Positions 45,521-58,331 of a stretch of DNA of 64,000 bases are shown piece after piece. Positions within the stretch are counted from its first letter, which is position 1. Each line of letters begins with the position of its first letter. A model generated the notes under the pieces. It saw nothing but the letters and a program-made list of their open reading frames with translations, searched no databases and was not told the origin of the DNA. Source of the stretch: Polyodon spathula (taxonomy: Eukaryota > Chordata > Actinopteri > Acipenseriformes > Polyodontidae). The stretch covers positions 73,114,913 to 73,178,912 of the forward strand of contig NC_054539.1 of the NCBI RefSeq assembly GCF_017654505.1, read 5' to 3'. The position numbers and the translations under genes were made by a program.

Positions 45521-48500
45521 TGCTATGCAATGGGAGTGTTATTTCCATCCCTGCATGTAAGGCTGGTAAAACACACTGTATTTAACACCGTTTCCTCTGA
45601 TTGTCCATTGAAAACAATGTTTTGTGCAAAGTTTAAACAGTAAGCAGCTAATAGCAGTTACTTTGGAATACATTCAAAAGAATGAAATCAGTCTTGATTC
45701 GTGTACGTTGTACATCTTTACGGGGATGCTAATATTGGTATTGCGGAATGTTTTTTCTGAGTCATCTTTAGTACTACGTCTGTGAAATGGTGACTCAGAA
45801 AGAGACCTGTTAACTATAGGTACCGCGGCCAGGCAGGAAATGATAAGTTTCAGAAAGAAAAGCCACAATGCAATCACTGTGTATACCATCGCTCTCTTCT
45901 GCATTCAATAGTAAGCTCCCCTTTGAACGCAGGCTGTGGTCCTCGCATTGTGTCAGCGTAGTCCCCAGCCTCTAATTTTTGGAATCAAAAGGGAATTCCA
46001 TGGCTGTGATTGCAGCGCCTCCAGTGATGTCTGCTGTTGTAATGATGTTTGACCTGACTTGTTTTATAATCATTCAGTCAGGCAGGGTGTTGACTGTTGA
46101 GCAAAAAAAAAAATAACGTTAGATTTCAGTACTGGAAATGCCTGTAGCTGTTTTCTTTGTTACTTGCGTAATGACTGGCCCCATAGTTGCGAAATATTGA
46201 TTCAAGTGAGTTCAAATTAATTCATTAAAGTTAAGACAAATCATTTTGGTAGATATTCTTCCTCCGTTTCAGTGGATGGGGACAAGAATTACTACTGCAC
46301 ATACCTATTGATTATTTTTCAAACTATGGTACACCAGCAATTAATTTTTACAAGCAGACACAGTTGTGGAAAAGGGTCGTTTTGACCGGAATATGACGTA
46401 AGCAGAAACTACAGCCGAGAAATGACAGAGAACACACATCATAGGATAACAGGTAGGAAAATAAATAGTGTGGAAATGTAGGTTATATAAATGATCGCTT
46501 TCACGTGGCTAAATTGTCAAATAATTGATTCTAGGTTGTGAATTCTTTAGTGAAGTAATTCCCTTCACAAGGCTGTATAAAAATGTGTTAATGCAAATTC
46601 ACATGTGCAAGCCGCACTCTGTAGAACAGTGCCAGTGTAAATGCAAACAAAGGTTTTGTGATCCAATGCTTCGATCCCTTCGTTACTGTCATTGTGACTC
46701 TGATGCTCAGGAATTGAAAAGAATCAGCAGCTTAGCATGTGACCCCAGGCCACTTTGTTTTGTTTATTTTGTTAACATAAAAGTTTTAAAGTCATTTTCT
46801 TGTCCTCGCTTGTGGCTAAAGGTAGGTTTTTGTGGTAAGCCATTAATTATCCATGACATTGCTGTAGACTGTGTAGACTCTGTAATTGTCAGTCATGGAA
46901 ACTGCCCAGCTATCAGATAACTGTGTTTCTTTCTTTTCGTAATTATGTCTTTTAGGAATACTTACTTGATATCTAGCTACTTAATTGACTGAAATGTTAG
47001 TTCCTTTTACTAGTTTTTGTTATGGGAACACATTAACCTTTTACAGGGAGTGTTCATTTGAACAATGTCCACATAGGCTGGGTCTCTAGTCATCTATATG
47101 ATCCAGTTTAAAAAATGTGGTTTATTCAAAATATTCGACATGCTAGAACTACTGTGCCTTTTATAAGGTGAGGGTAAGAAATTGCCTCTATAGAGCAAAC
47201 ATGATCAGATTTCAATGAAGAGTTTGGTACTCTGACCAAAGTGAAGAAAACAATGAGAAACTCCTTGCCGGAATAAAAACCAAAAATACAAGAGTTACCG
47301 TGGTGCATCATGCAGGGGTTGTTGCAGCAACCTTTTAAAACATGTGCACAACACTTTTAAAAGTTACTGCTTGAGGAGTTTGGGCTGTAGGCAAACTGGA
47401 GGTCTTAGGTCATTAAAAATCTCCCTTCAGGATAAAACACAGCTATGCTGTAGGGTGCATCATCTAATATTCAAGGGCTGCCCTGTCTAAGCTCAGAAAC
47501 ACGATCTTCCATTTTGCTCATAGCATACCACAGCTGGTGCCATTGAAACAACCTTTACTGTCAGCGAAGATGCTTTCCCAAGTGGACAACATAAAAATAA
47601 TCTCCTTTTCCACTCCCCCTAGACCTCCCAGTAACGTAATTATACACCAGTGTGCATCCCACATACTGTAAGTCCTGTTTAAATTGGGGTTTATGGATAT
47701 GGTATGGTCTAATAGCATTGTGACATGATGAGACACCTATAGCAAGGAAACTGCTTGCAGACCTAATTGACAAGCAGCAGGAAAAACATGAACATTTAAT
47801 CTTTTTTTACATATAGTTCTGTTTTATATCACCAGTTTTTTCATGCACTAATGTATTCCTTATGGTGTTAGTGACAGGAAGCAAATATTCATTGGGAAAA
47901 TCAATACAATAACACAGCATACAGCCCATTGAGTCCAGTATAATGTAGACCTACAGTGCATCTTTCATCACTAGTGAACAGCAGTAGAAAACTTTGAAAG
48001 TGTGGTCTCCAAAGAAGTCTAGGAGGGTGGTAGAAAAGTAGACCTTTTGGGTGGAGGGCATCATGTTATTGAGAGCCAATAAACTATCTCTGATTTGAAT
48101 TCTTTCAGGCTCTTTGCACTTCTCTTAACAAGCGGAATGCATTCTGTAATAGTTTATTGCATTTTGGCCTTGGTCTGAAAATAAACAAAAATCACTGTCA
48201 TTCAGAAACTGCTGTAAGGCTCATCCAGTTTCCAGTAGTCATATCAGGGGGATAGAGAGACCTAATCTGCAGAGGGGAATAACGTGCTTTTGGATTCAGG
48301 ACCATACATCGCCAGCAGTGAGCATCAATCATGCCTTCCAAGAAGTGAGCCGTGCTGTAAAAGGAACTGGTCTGTGTGCAGATGTCCTACATGGAACTGC
48401 AGCCAGCTTTGTGCTGCAAATAGCACAGCCTGCCCTCCCCTTCATTTCTTTCCTTCTTCATTTCTTTTCAGAGAGGAATAAAATAATGTTAACAGTGTAA

Positions 48501-48798
48501 AACTGCTGCAACTGTTTAATTTGTGTAGGAGTATCTAAGTGAAAGTAAAAAAAAAATCTATACTGCACAGGTTTTGTTTGGTTGGGCATTACCGTTGTGG
48601 TCTTGGCAGAAGCTGTGAAAATATTTTTAGATTATAAATAAAAAGAGCTGCATTCATCTGGTTGGTTTGGTTTTTTTCTACTACAATGAAAGAAAAAGCA
48701 TGTTTTACAATAAATTAAAGTTTTCTTTATATTATGACTGAAAAAAAAACCATGAGAAAGTATTGTCATTTAAAATAGTCTCTATTGACTTATTGCTG

Positions 48799-48870
48799 CC
48801 AGCATCGGCATGCTTGGGAGCGTCAGCAAAGACATGCTTGGGAGCGTCAGCATAGGTATGCTTGCGAGCC
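48799..48870. repeat. 24-bp tandem repeat, 3 copies
   Basis: Units CAGCATCGGCATGCTTGGGA+GCGT, CAGCAAAGACATGCTTGGGA+GCGT and CAGCATAGGTATGCTTGCGA+GCCT. Confidence 0.9.
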
Positions 48871-49784
48871 TGTTCATTTGTGGCATGTGATGTGTTTTAT
48901 TACAAGATGCAAGCCTTGCACACGCAAGTAGCTGTGATCATGCTGGACCTGTGTTTCAATGAACTACAGCATAGCACCCTCAACCCCACACACACATTTA
49001 CCTATACTGTAAATAGTATAGCAAATATAGATGGTCCACGTTTTCCCACGTGCAGTTAATAAAAGTGATCATTTGGCATAACGTCTTTATGTTGATAGAT
49101 TGTTTCAGGTTATAAACACAGCCCCCCCCCGATGTCCTTCATGAGCTACCGTTCCTAGAATATATATAGGTCTAAATTATAAATCTTACTAGAAGTATTT
49201 CTAATGATAACAAACCGTTATTTTGAGGTGCTATGAAAAATGAAACAGGTGACATCAACTATATAGATAGTGAGTATGAAGTATGGTACAAATTCAATGG
49301 TTTAAATGGTTCGAGATTAATCTGAATGAACATCCCTGAGTTTATTGGTTTAAGTGGTTCGAGATTAATCTGAATGTAACATTCCAAGTTTATTGATAAC
49401 ATCCTGTACTCTAGATAAGTCAGTGGAGCAGAAGAAGTTTATGATACATACAATAAAGTTTATACAGACATGGTGGCGAAACATTTTAAATTGCTGGTTT
49501 ATGACACTACAGTATATACAAATACATGTTCCTTTGTTGAAATATGAAAAAACTGAAATCATTTTAGCACCTGGATATTAAACCACAAAGTGTAGTGCAT
49601 TATTTAAAGCAGAAATGAAAGCAGTTTCATGGAGTGTAATTATAGTAATGAATGGGAGGCTAACACTCTTTCAGTGTGCAGTTTGTTACTGACTCACAAA
49701 AAATTCCAGACTGTAATTTGTCTATTATTCATGCTTTGTAGGCTTGGTTTTTAGTTCCAGAATGAATTAGTAAATTAGTATCAG

Positions 49785-49785
<1 letters not shown>

Positions 49786-49840
<55 letters not shown>
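49786..49840. repeat. (TA)n microsatellite
   Basis: About 27 uninterrupted TA units. Confidence 0.97.
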
Positions 49841-49842
<2 letters not shown>

Positions 49843-50421
49843 TCAGCATTCCAATTCTCCAAACATACATTTTTTCTTGTAGAGGTGTACAGTTAACAGC
49901 TGTTAGACAAATGGGAAAACTTAGATATTATTACCCCATGGATTTTACCTGGAAGACAACACATGTCTATAACTTATTTTAGGATTTCTACCTCAGAACT
50001 GTCTGTGTCACAGTGTTCTTGAGGAAAATCACTATCATCTAAACTTCATTAGAAGTAAGAAAACATTCAAGAATTTCCTAGCAAACATGTATTTAAGGGT
50101 CTTTTTGGTGATGAAATAGACCCTTAAGGAAACACATTGAAAATATTACATTTGATTAAATATCATTATTGTTTGTTCCCCCAGTCAATTATTACAGTCC
50201 TTTTTCTGAGTTTTTCTTTTGCTTCATTCATGAACTCAGAAACGAAGCCAAGACTACAAACACCGCAACAGAATGTCTTTCTTTTTCTCTACATGTATTT
50301 TTTCCATTTAATGTTTACTACAATTTTTGGTGAATGTTGTGCTTTGCGAAGGAGCCAAGTTAACTGGACACCAAGGTTCTGTATTTAATCACGGAGTATG
50401 TATAGCACAGGCAGCCACAGT

Positions 50422-51594
50422 GCAAGCGTTCCCCTCTCCACATACCTCAACCCTATACTGCAAGCATTCCCCTCTCCTCACACCTCAACCCTATACTGCA
50501 AGCATTCCCCTCTCCTCACACCTCAACCCTATACTGCAAGCATTCCCCTCTCCTCACACCTCAACCCTATACTGCAAGCATTCACCTCTCCTCACACCTC
50601 AACCCTATACTACAAGCATTCCCCTCTCCTCACACCTCAACCCTATACTGCAAGCATTCCCCTCTCCACACACCTCAACCCTATACTGCAAGCATTCCCC
50701 TCTCCACACACCTCAACCCTATACTGCAAGTGTTCTCCTCTCCACATGCCTCAACCCTACACTGCAAGTGTTCCCCTCTCCACATGCCTCAACCCTATAC
50801 TGCAAGCGTTCCCCTCTCCACATGCCTCAACCCTATTCTGCAAGTGTTCCCCTCTCCACATGCCTCAGCCCTATACTGCAAGCATTCCCCTTTCTACATG
50901 CCTCAACCCTATACTGCAAGTGTTCTCCTCTCCACATGCCTCAACCCTATACTGCAAGCATTCCCCTTTCTACATGCCTCAACCCTATACTGCAAGTGTT
51001 CTCCTCTCCACATGCCTCAACCCTATACTGCAAGTGTTCCCCTTTCTACATGCCTCAATCCTATACTGCAAGTGTTCCCCTCTCCACATGCCTCAACCCT
51101 ATACTGCAAGTGTTCCCCTCTCCACATGCCTCAACCCTATACTGCAAGCGTTCCCCTCTCCACATGCCTCAACCCTATACTGCAAGTGTTCCCCTCTCCA
51201 CATGCCTCAACCCTGTACTGCAAGTGTTCCCCTTTCTACATGCCTCAATCCTATACTGCAAGTGTTCTCCTCCACATGCCTCAACCCTATACTGCAAGTG
51301 TTCCCCTCTCCACATGCCTCAACCCTATACTGCAAGTGTTCTCCTCCACATGCCTCAACCCTATACTGCAAGTGTTCCCCTCTCCACATGCCTCAATCCT
51401 ATACTCCAAGCATTTCCCTCTCCACATGCCTCAACCCTATGCTGTAAGCATTCCCCTTTCTACATGCCTCAACCCTATACTGCAAGTGTTCTCCTCTCCA
51501 CATGCCTCAACCCTATACTGCAAGTGTTCCCCTCTCCACATGCCTCAACCCTATACTGCAAGTGTTCCCCTCTCCACACGCCTCAATCCTATAT
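50422..51594. repeat. Minisatellite, 38-bp unit, about 31 copies
   Basis: The unit is CCCCTCTCCACATGCCTCAA plus CCCTATACTGCAAGTGTT, 38 bp. Variants are grouped: CTCCTCACACCTC in the first six or so copies, CTCCACACACCTC in the next, then CTCCACATGCCTC, with CCCTTTCTACATGCC versions scattered later and two 36-bp copies near 51268 and 51344. The unit lacks stops in one strand direction, giving frames of up to 450 codons in all three frames; these are not genes. Confidence 0.98.
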
Positions 51595-52652
51595 GGAAGA
51601 GACCTGTCTGGAGGAGAGGAGAAGACAGTTTGGTCTCCACAGCCATCTAATCCTAGTTCTCAACAAAAGTGCTTATTAGAGCCAACTGTGATTGGATATT
51701 TACAATGTGAGTGCTACCCAATAAGAACAGACCTAGACCACTGGGTTCTTTTCCCACAACAACCAGTAGAAAGCAATGACGTGCTGGCCTCACATCTCAT
51801 CTAATCCCCTGAGGAATCCTGTGCAACAGATTTATGGATTTCAGCAGCAGCATCAGAACTAAGTTAGTGAGTCACCTTTTAACACACTCCAGAGCTGTCC
51901 CTCTGCGTTGAGAATTAAGTGACCAGCAGTACTCTAGATATCATAGAAATAGGGCATGTAAATTTGAAGGGGAGCTAAAAACAAACCTGATTGGTGGCAC
52001 ATGCCAGACTGTAGGCAGATGAAAGGTCAAACCGTCTGTGTTCAGGATGCTATTAGTAGTCATGGAAATGTCACAGCACCATTGTGTTAAACTTGTTTTT
52101 TTTTTGTTAATGCAAGATACAATATATTAGAATGAAGCTCAGTGCCTTAAGAAACAGCTGTGTTTTTATTTTATTTTTTAAATCTTAGCCCTATGCAAAC
52201 TGATGTTGATACAGCAGTGTGACAAAACGGCTATTTCCATACTGTACAAAAAACAACCATTTAAATCAGTGATGAAGTTCAGATACTTGCTTAATAAAAA
52301 TATATATTTTTTTCGTTTTGGAAAATAATCCACAGACTAGGCAGGTGTATAAATGTAGATGTCTGCATTCACGCGACAGGGTTAAGTATTGGTCTAAATC
52401 AATTGTAAGAAGTTTTCAATTTTCTCAGCTAAATTCTAACCTCTCATTTAACCCAAGTGAAGCCCGATGTGACTTCACCACATTAAAAAAAAAAAAAAAG
52501 GTTTTACTTTCACCACGCTCTCATTCCTGTCTCCAGCACAGGGCTCAGACTCGTCTTCACTCCATTTGGGGGCGCTTGCGGTTTTTTATTTTCTTGCTGC
52601 ATGACACGCGATTTAGATGTCTTTCTTTTTTTTGTTTTACTGTTTCATTTAG
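51595..52652. other. No recognisable feature
   Basis: Unique-looking sequence up to the polypyrimidine tract that precedes the candidate exon. Confidence 0.5.
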
Positions 52653-52731
52653 ATATTCTGATAATGTGAAATGTGAACAAATCGAGGATCCAGTGATCTG
52701 GATTTCTGAATACTTCAGAAGAGAGAAGCTG
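52653..52731 (+). CDS. Candidate internal exon of an unidentified host gene (79 nt)
   Basis: A T-rich tract (TTTTTTTTGTTTTACTGTTT) ends in CATTTAG at 52646-52652, a good 3' splice site. It is followed by 79 bases open in one frame and then GTGAGG, a good 5' splice site (GT at 52732-52733). The 26 whole codons read YSDNVKCEQIEDPVIW then ISEYFRREKL, a mixed charged and hydrophobic composition unlike the low-complexity frames around it. The exon would begin with the last base of a split codon and end on a codon boundary. I do not recognise the protein, and no second exon was found within the window. A chance match to splice rules is possible. Confidence 0.4.
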
Positions 52732-54413
52732 GTGAGGACTGTCACTCACAGAGGCAGACAACAGTTTTTGTTACACCCTTCTCTTATGTTATCTTGTTTA
52801 CATGTAGCTGAAAGCTAAAAATGCTGGGGACTCCCACGAAATATTGCCATTAAGGTTAGCACTGGAATCCCTGTTCTCTGCAAAGGTGTGAATGGGACGT
52901 ATGAATACTAGCTTTAAATAGACACAGAACCACACAAAACAAAACATTGATATTTGCATCAGATTTGATGCTGGAGCCACAGGGAGTTTAAAAGGTTTTT
53001 TTTTTTTTTGTTTTTTTTAAGATAACATTTGCCCTACCCTGCAGTTCTGTTCAGTGGTATGGACCCCATAGCACACAGCAATCATTTCAAAGTCAATTTT
53101 CATGATAAAGCATTTTGTTAAGTATTGTGTTTTGTTTTCTTCTTCTTTTTTCTCTATTTATTCTTCAGTAAGAAAGGCAGTATTATTAAGTAAAACTATC
53201 CCATTTAAAGTCCTGGATTTTATTTTATTTTTCATTTGATCTTAATTCTGCCTACTGAGCCATTTTTAACGACTCACTCAGAAGTGAAAAAGCTATGTGG
53301 CACACATTCATATAGTTTTGCTTTTATCATACCGTATATTTATTTATTTATACTTTTTAAGTTAATATAATTTGTCAGCTGTGATATTTACTATAAGAGA
53401 TAGCATTTTAACGGCAGTTACCTCCCACATAGGTTTCCGTTGAGAGCTAAACTGAAGAGTCACAGACCAGTTTAAAACGTCTCATTGTCTCGGTAGAATG
53501 CGTGAGTGGCTTTTACAGTGGGCACATGCCTCGAATGTGGAAGGATCAGACTGAACACGAGCGTAAGAATACATTCATGTTACTGCTTGCAATATCTCCT
53601 CACTATCTAACCCTATATTTCTCATTTGCTTTAAATTTAAAATGTCATTTGTGTGGGATTGTTGTGTACAGTTACTTATTGTTTTAGTATACAGTATAAT
53701 TGTAAATCTCGAAAAACTACTCACTTCTAAATCTTTTGTAGTCATTTTTGTATTACTTTAGTATAAATACATGTTAATTTGGATTCATATGTTGATTTTT
53801 TCTGACTTTATGTGAACGAAAAGACACACATTTGCCCGTTTTCCCATTGGAAATAGTGATATTTTGAAATATCACTGTCCTAGTCACAAAAGCAAAGTTT
53901 TGTGGGGAATAATAGCCATTTTCTATACTTTTGAGGCATAAGCAATTAGGAAATAACACTTACTACCCAGGAACAAAAATTGTGTTGCATAGTGTAATTT
54001 ATAAACTGTCACAGAAACCCAAGCTGGAATTGTTTTCCTGTAACTCACTGAAGAGACCCGTCTATTATTTTTTTTTATAATACACGGATACCCTTGTGAT
54101 GCTAGTATTAAAGAAGACGAGGTTCAGCAGTATAGTAGTTTTTTTTTTTTTTTTTGTTTAGTAGTGTGCAGTTATTTCTGTTTAGCTCAGCTCACCGCTG
54201 CCACCCCTGTGCTTGACTCAGAAGGTGGTAGCTGGTGCACGCTGGGCAGAGCCTCAGTTGTTTTTTTTAAACGTAGTATTTCAGTGCTGTACAGATATTC
54301 TATGCCGTTATCTGTTAGCGCTTCAGCTTTATTTGGATGATTGCCTTTACCTTGCTTTAAATCCCCGTTCCTCTCCAGTTTCTCTGAGATGTGAATGTAC
54401 CAGCTTCACTTCG

Positions 54414-54450
<37 letters not shown>

Positions 54451-54682
54451 ATTCTCATTTTGTTGATCATTAATTAACATTTCTGTACTGTACGGTCGAG
54501 CGATTGAAAACGAGACATATTGTGTTTGAATTGAAAGTGATGGTCTCAAGGAGTCGTATGGGTCAAAGTTCGGGTATATTTTTCTCTAGAGGAAATATCA
54601 CTTTTTGATGTTACTGCTGTGCAATTATGCCTTTTTTTTAATGGCTCAGAATGCAAATATGACACATTATATATAATATCTC

Positions 54683-54744
<62 letters not shown>

Positions 54745-55449
54745 GACCAGCATTGCAGTAACTCGCTAATAATTACCATACAATACCACTTTGTACTGTA
54801 GTGACAAAATGATGTTTATGTTAGTTGAGTTGGGACTCAAGATTCAATATTCTATATTTACAGACTCTTGGTTCATATTCTCAGGGTTTTGCTTTTGTGT
54901 TGCTGCTGCACTCCATCTTACAGTACTGTGTTCTATATTTAGCAGCATAAGGTTTGCTGTTGTGTGTTAGTAAGAGTGTTTGTATAGGTGCTTTTCCATT
55001 TCTTGCCCTTTTGATAATTTTAAAAGGCAGAATTGTGTATGTATTTGTTAAGCAATACATTTTCAGCACTGTAGTCAGTTGGATGACAGAGCTGCATTCT
55101 AGCTTATATCCTCTGCAAGAGAAGAGCCATTGGAAAGGGCAAGTTTAACATCATTGTCAAGCAGTCTTTTATATTCTCCCTTCTTTGTTATTGAAATAAG
55201 TTTTTTACTAATACCACAGAGTCCTGTCAACAGGACCAGCAATAGCTTAGAGGCTTATCTATAAATGTGCAATGACTTGCTGGAGGCCCACAGACTTGCC
55301 TCAGATTTGCTTAGAGTTACATTAGACTGTGTTGTTATAGCTTAAGATGTTATCAGCAATTGCTTTGAAAAAGAGCAAAGATACTAAAGAAGGTTAATAA
55401 TGCACACAATGTTATTTAGAGAGTTTTCATTATATATGCTACCTTTTAG
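52732..55449. other. No recognisable gene
   Basis: AT-rich, with poly-T tracts (near 52998-53008, 54140-54155, 54413-54447) and a TA tract at 54684-54742. No coding signal beyond short frames. Confidence 0.55.
54684..54742. repeat. (TA)n microsatellite
   Basis: About 29 TA units. Confidence 0.97.
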
Positions 55450-56210
55450 GTGACATTATCCACAGACAGAGTGAACTTCCATTGCTATGCTGATGATACC
55501 CAGCTATATTTGTTCTAAAGCCAGGAATTTCTTCTGCCTGGGTGTTATTAGCTACTTGCCTTACAGGCATCAAGCATTGGATGTCACATAATTTTCTAAT
55601 GTTGAATTCAGATAAAAGAGCTTATGCTAGTGGGCTCACAGAACCAACTAAAAGGAAATGTGAAATTAAAACCTAAATTATAAATTAAGAGTTTGGGGGT
55701 CATCTTTGATCCTGATCTATCATTTCAGACTCATATTAGGGACGTTGCTAAAGTATCTTTTTACCCTTTTAGAAGTCTAGCCAAACTTAGACCAATTATT
55801 TCCGTATCTGATGCCGAGAGACTAATGCATGCCTTTGTTTCATCTAGAATTGATTATTGTAATGGACTTTTTTTTCTGGTTTCCCAAAACATGTGGTATC
55901 CCGCTTGCAGCTTGTTCAGAATACAACCGCTAGAATTCTAACTAAAACCTGGAAAAGTGAACATATTACCCCTGTTTTGGCTTCTTTACACTGGCTCCCT
56001 GTGCAGTATAGAATTGATTTATAAGATTTTTCTGTTAACTTACAAGGCCCTGTAGATTAGCACCTAGTTTTTTGCAGAAGTTACTGACCCCGTATCTTCC
56101 AAACCGCACTGTAAGATCACAGGATGCGGGGCTGCTGGTAATTCCTAGTGTAATCTATACCCGACACAGTTCAGAGCCAGCTTGGGGAGAAGGCTGGTGT
56201 TAATAGCTTC
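55450..56210 (+). pseudogene. LINE (L2/CR1/Rex1-type) reverse transcriptase fragment
   Basis: The plus strand reads NFHCYADDTQLYL near 55473-55515, the RT catalytic motif with flanks typical of L2/CR1/Rex1 LINEs. After a poor stretch comes LGVIFDPDLSFQTHIRDVAK, RSLAKLRPIISVSDAERLMH and AFVSSRIDYCNGLFF (55690-55880), then in another frame VQNTTARILTKTWKSEHITP and LASLHWLPVQYRI. Stops and frameshifts occur throughout. The 5' part of the RT and all of the endonuclease are absent, the usual 5' truncation. It is in the same orientation as the 5' fragment at 32205-32570, but nothing shows they were one insertion. Confidence 0.9.
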
Positions 56211-56670
56211 TATCTGTAAGTTCAGATGAGGACCTGATTGTGTCTTGTATGTCATTGTTTTTGAATCAGTGTGCTAAAATGTACAGCATGATTGTATTAT
56301 TTGTTCATGAAGGTACAATATTATTGTGGCAATAGTAGCTAAATAGCCAACCCATTTCTGCCAGTTTTATTAATGCTGTATATTGCCTCTGGTGCCTTGG
56401 GTTTCTGTTTCAGATCTCCGGAGAGATGATGTTCTCTTTCTGCCTACATGTTGGATCATTGTCACAATTCATTTTGTACTGTGCATTGCTAAAATTGTAA
56501 ATAGCGGTTTGCTGTTTTGTACTGAATGTTATAGATTTACAAGCCTAGACTTTTTTTTTTTTTTTAATGGTTTAACATGTTTAGTATTCGAGCCATAAAG
56601 TACAAATTTTATTAAATAAAAACAAAAACAGCATGTGCCTCTGAAGTTTAGTCCCTGCAGCACAGAGCAC

Positions 56671-57013
56671 GGCTTCCCAACCCTGGTTCTGCACACCCCC
56701 TCCTGCGTCTGCTGCTTTTCATTCCAGCTAAGCTCTCAATTACTTAATTAAACCTTTATTTAACAAATGATTGGCTTAATTAGACCTTTTTTTTTTAACT
56801 TATTTTCAGCTCTAAACAATTTCAGATTTCAAGTTAGCTATAACATTTTATAAGTAACTTGAACTCTGAAACATTTTAGGAGCTGAGAGCAATTTAAAAA
56901 ATCTAATTAAGCAAATTATTAATTCAATGAAGGGTTTGGTTAAGTAATTAAGAGCTCAGTTGGGATGAAAACCAGCAGACACAGGGGGTCCCCAGGACCA
57001 GGTTTGGGAAGCC
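56671..57013. mobile_element. 343-bp palindromic MITE
   Basis: Almost the whole element is one inverted repeat. The left end starts GGCTTCCCAACCCTGGTTCT, and the right end in reverse complement starts GGCTTCCCAAACCTGGTCCT. Similarity continues through CATTCCAGCTAAGCTCTCAA and the AT-rich interior to about 56820, giving arms near 150 bp and a short centre. It cannot code for a transposase. Target duplications are not obvious, so the superfamily is undecided. Confidence 0.85.
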
Positions 57014-58331
57014 TTACTCTACGCTGCGTGGACTGAAAGAGGATCTTTGATGACTGGTTGTTGATAATCATTTAGAAGTCAAGTCTGCTGGAACACATTA
57101 ATGCAATATAAGGGCACCGCTGTATGCTTTATCAGGAAACAGACAGGTTTTTGTTGTTGTTGTTGTTTTGTTTTTCAATTAAAAAGAACCTGCATTGCTT
57201 GATTATTTGTTGACAAATTATAAACCCCTGATAAGTGATACCAGTTTGTAAAGCACAGTTATTGTGGGTAGAAATTATTCATCCAAGGTGCATGTATTAA
57301 TCCTAGGGTGTAAATGAGAGCCTGTTGTCTTTCTTTATGAGAGACAAGAATTCTTTAAGTTTCTAAGAGTTATTTTTTTCTGAATTCACCGTTTTAACAG
57401 AAACATAGTTCTGTGTGGATTTAAATTCTTAAGTGGAAGAAGCGTCGCAGGGTGGGAAACTTCAAGTCGCTACCGTACTGCTCAGGTAGTCTTTTGTTTT
57501 ATAACACTAAACATAAACACAATAAGGTGTGTGCCAGTGGAAAGGAAGTGGTTGTAGAAGTACTCTTGTTGCTGTTTTCTTTTTTAATTTTAACCAAGGT
57601 GTTTGAATCAGCATGTGACGTTCCCTTGCATAGTGTTAAATAGCTGTTCCACTTGTGAAGCTTCCTGGGATCAGTGCAGTGGGGTTTACAGGCCCGCTCC
57701 ACTTTGTGTTCACACCCTTTCCTGTAGCAGCACTGCTATAGAAGTATGACCTCTTTGGATAAACCAGCCTCCGTCACGCCTTTACTTTTGCAGGCTTTTC
57801 TACGTCATTCATTCTATAGCACGCTTTTTGGCTGTGGGAAAATTTAAGGAGTGTGCTTCTGAATTAGTATTTACCCTGTATTTATTCAGCCTCTCTTGTG
57901 ACAATGCATGTTCAGAAAACAGGTTCATTAGAAATTGACAGATTTCCCAAGGGTGTTATATCCACAGAACTCTTGACTTTCTCAATACTCTACTATACAT
58001 ACTGTGTAGTCCTCTAAACTCAGCTTTAGTTCCTGGGGCAAGGATAGTGTCACAGCCCAGGCTGGTGAATGTCAGGAAGGAGACCCAGAGACAGAAGCTG
58101 TAAGTTTAAGCACTACTGCGCATGTTTAATACGAAGACAGTACAGTAATCCGTTGCATATCTAATCCTAATATACTCATATCGATTGATCCAATGTGATG
58201 GAAGCAGGGATGTTCTTTACATGTTAAAGGGATATATGCTCTTGTAGCTATCAGGAATTCACAAAGCAAGGATGCTAATCAATTACTAGCATGTGTGCAT
58301 TACAGCATGTCAGTTGCCATGACATATTGTA
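57014..58331. other. No recognisable feature
   Basis: Unique-looking spacer with a short GTT repeat near 57150-57168. No coding signal. Confidence 0.55.

Larger units (their letters stand above)
45521..50421. other. Long stretch without recognisable genes
   Basis: About 4.9 kb. Contains a 24-bp x 3 tandem at 48799-48870 (CAGCATCGGCATGCTTGGGA), a 48-bp x 2 tandem at 49299-49394, a C9 run near 49123 and a TA tract at 49786-49840. A Cys-rich 131-codon frame at 46525-46920 has no recognisable pattern and no splice context, and I do not call it. Confidence 0.5.

Noticed and set aside
46525..46920. 131-codon Cys-rich frame
   Set aside because: No recognisable motif, ordinary composition for chance frames, no splice sites or promoter; the cysteines are not in a known spacing.
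50327..51679. 450-codon open frame rich in Ser, Pro, His and Cys
   Set aside because: It lies over the 38-bp minisatellite. All three frames on the strand are open because the unit lacks stops. No start context, domain or splice evidence.
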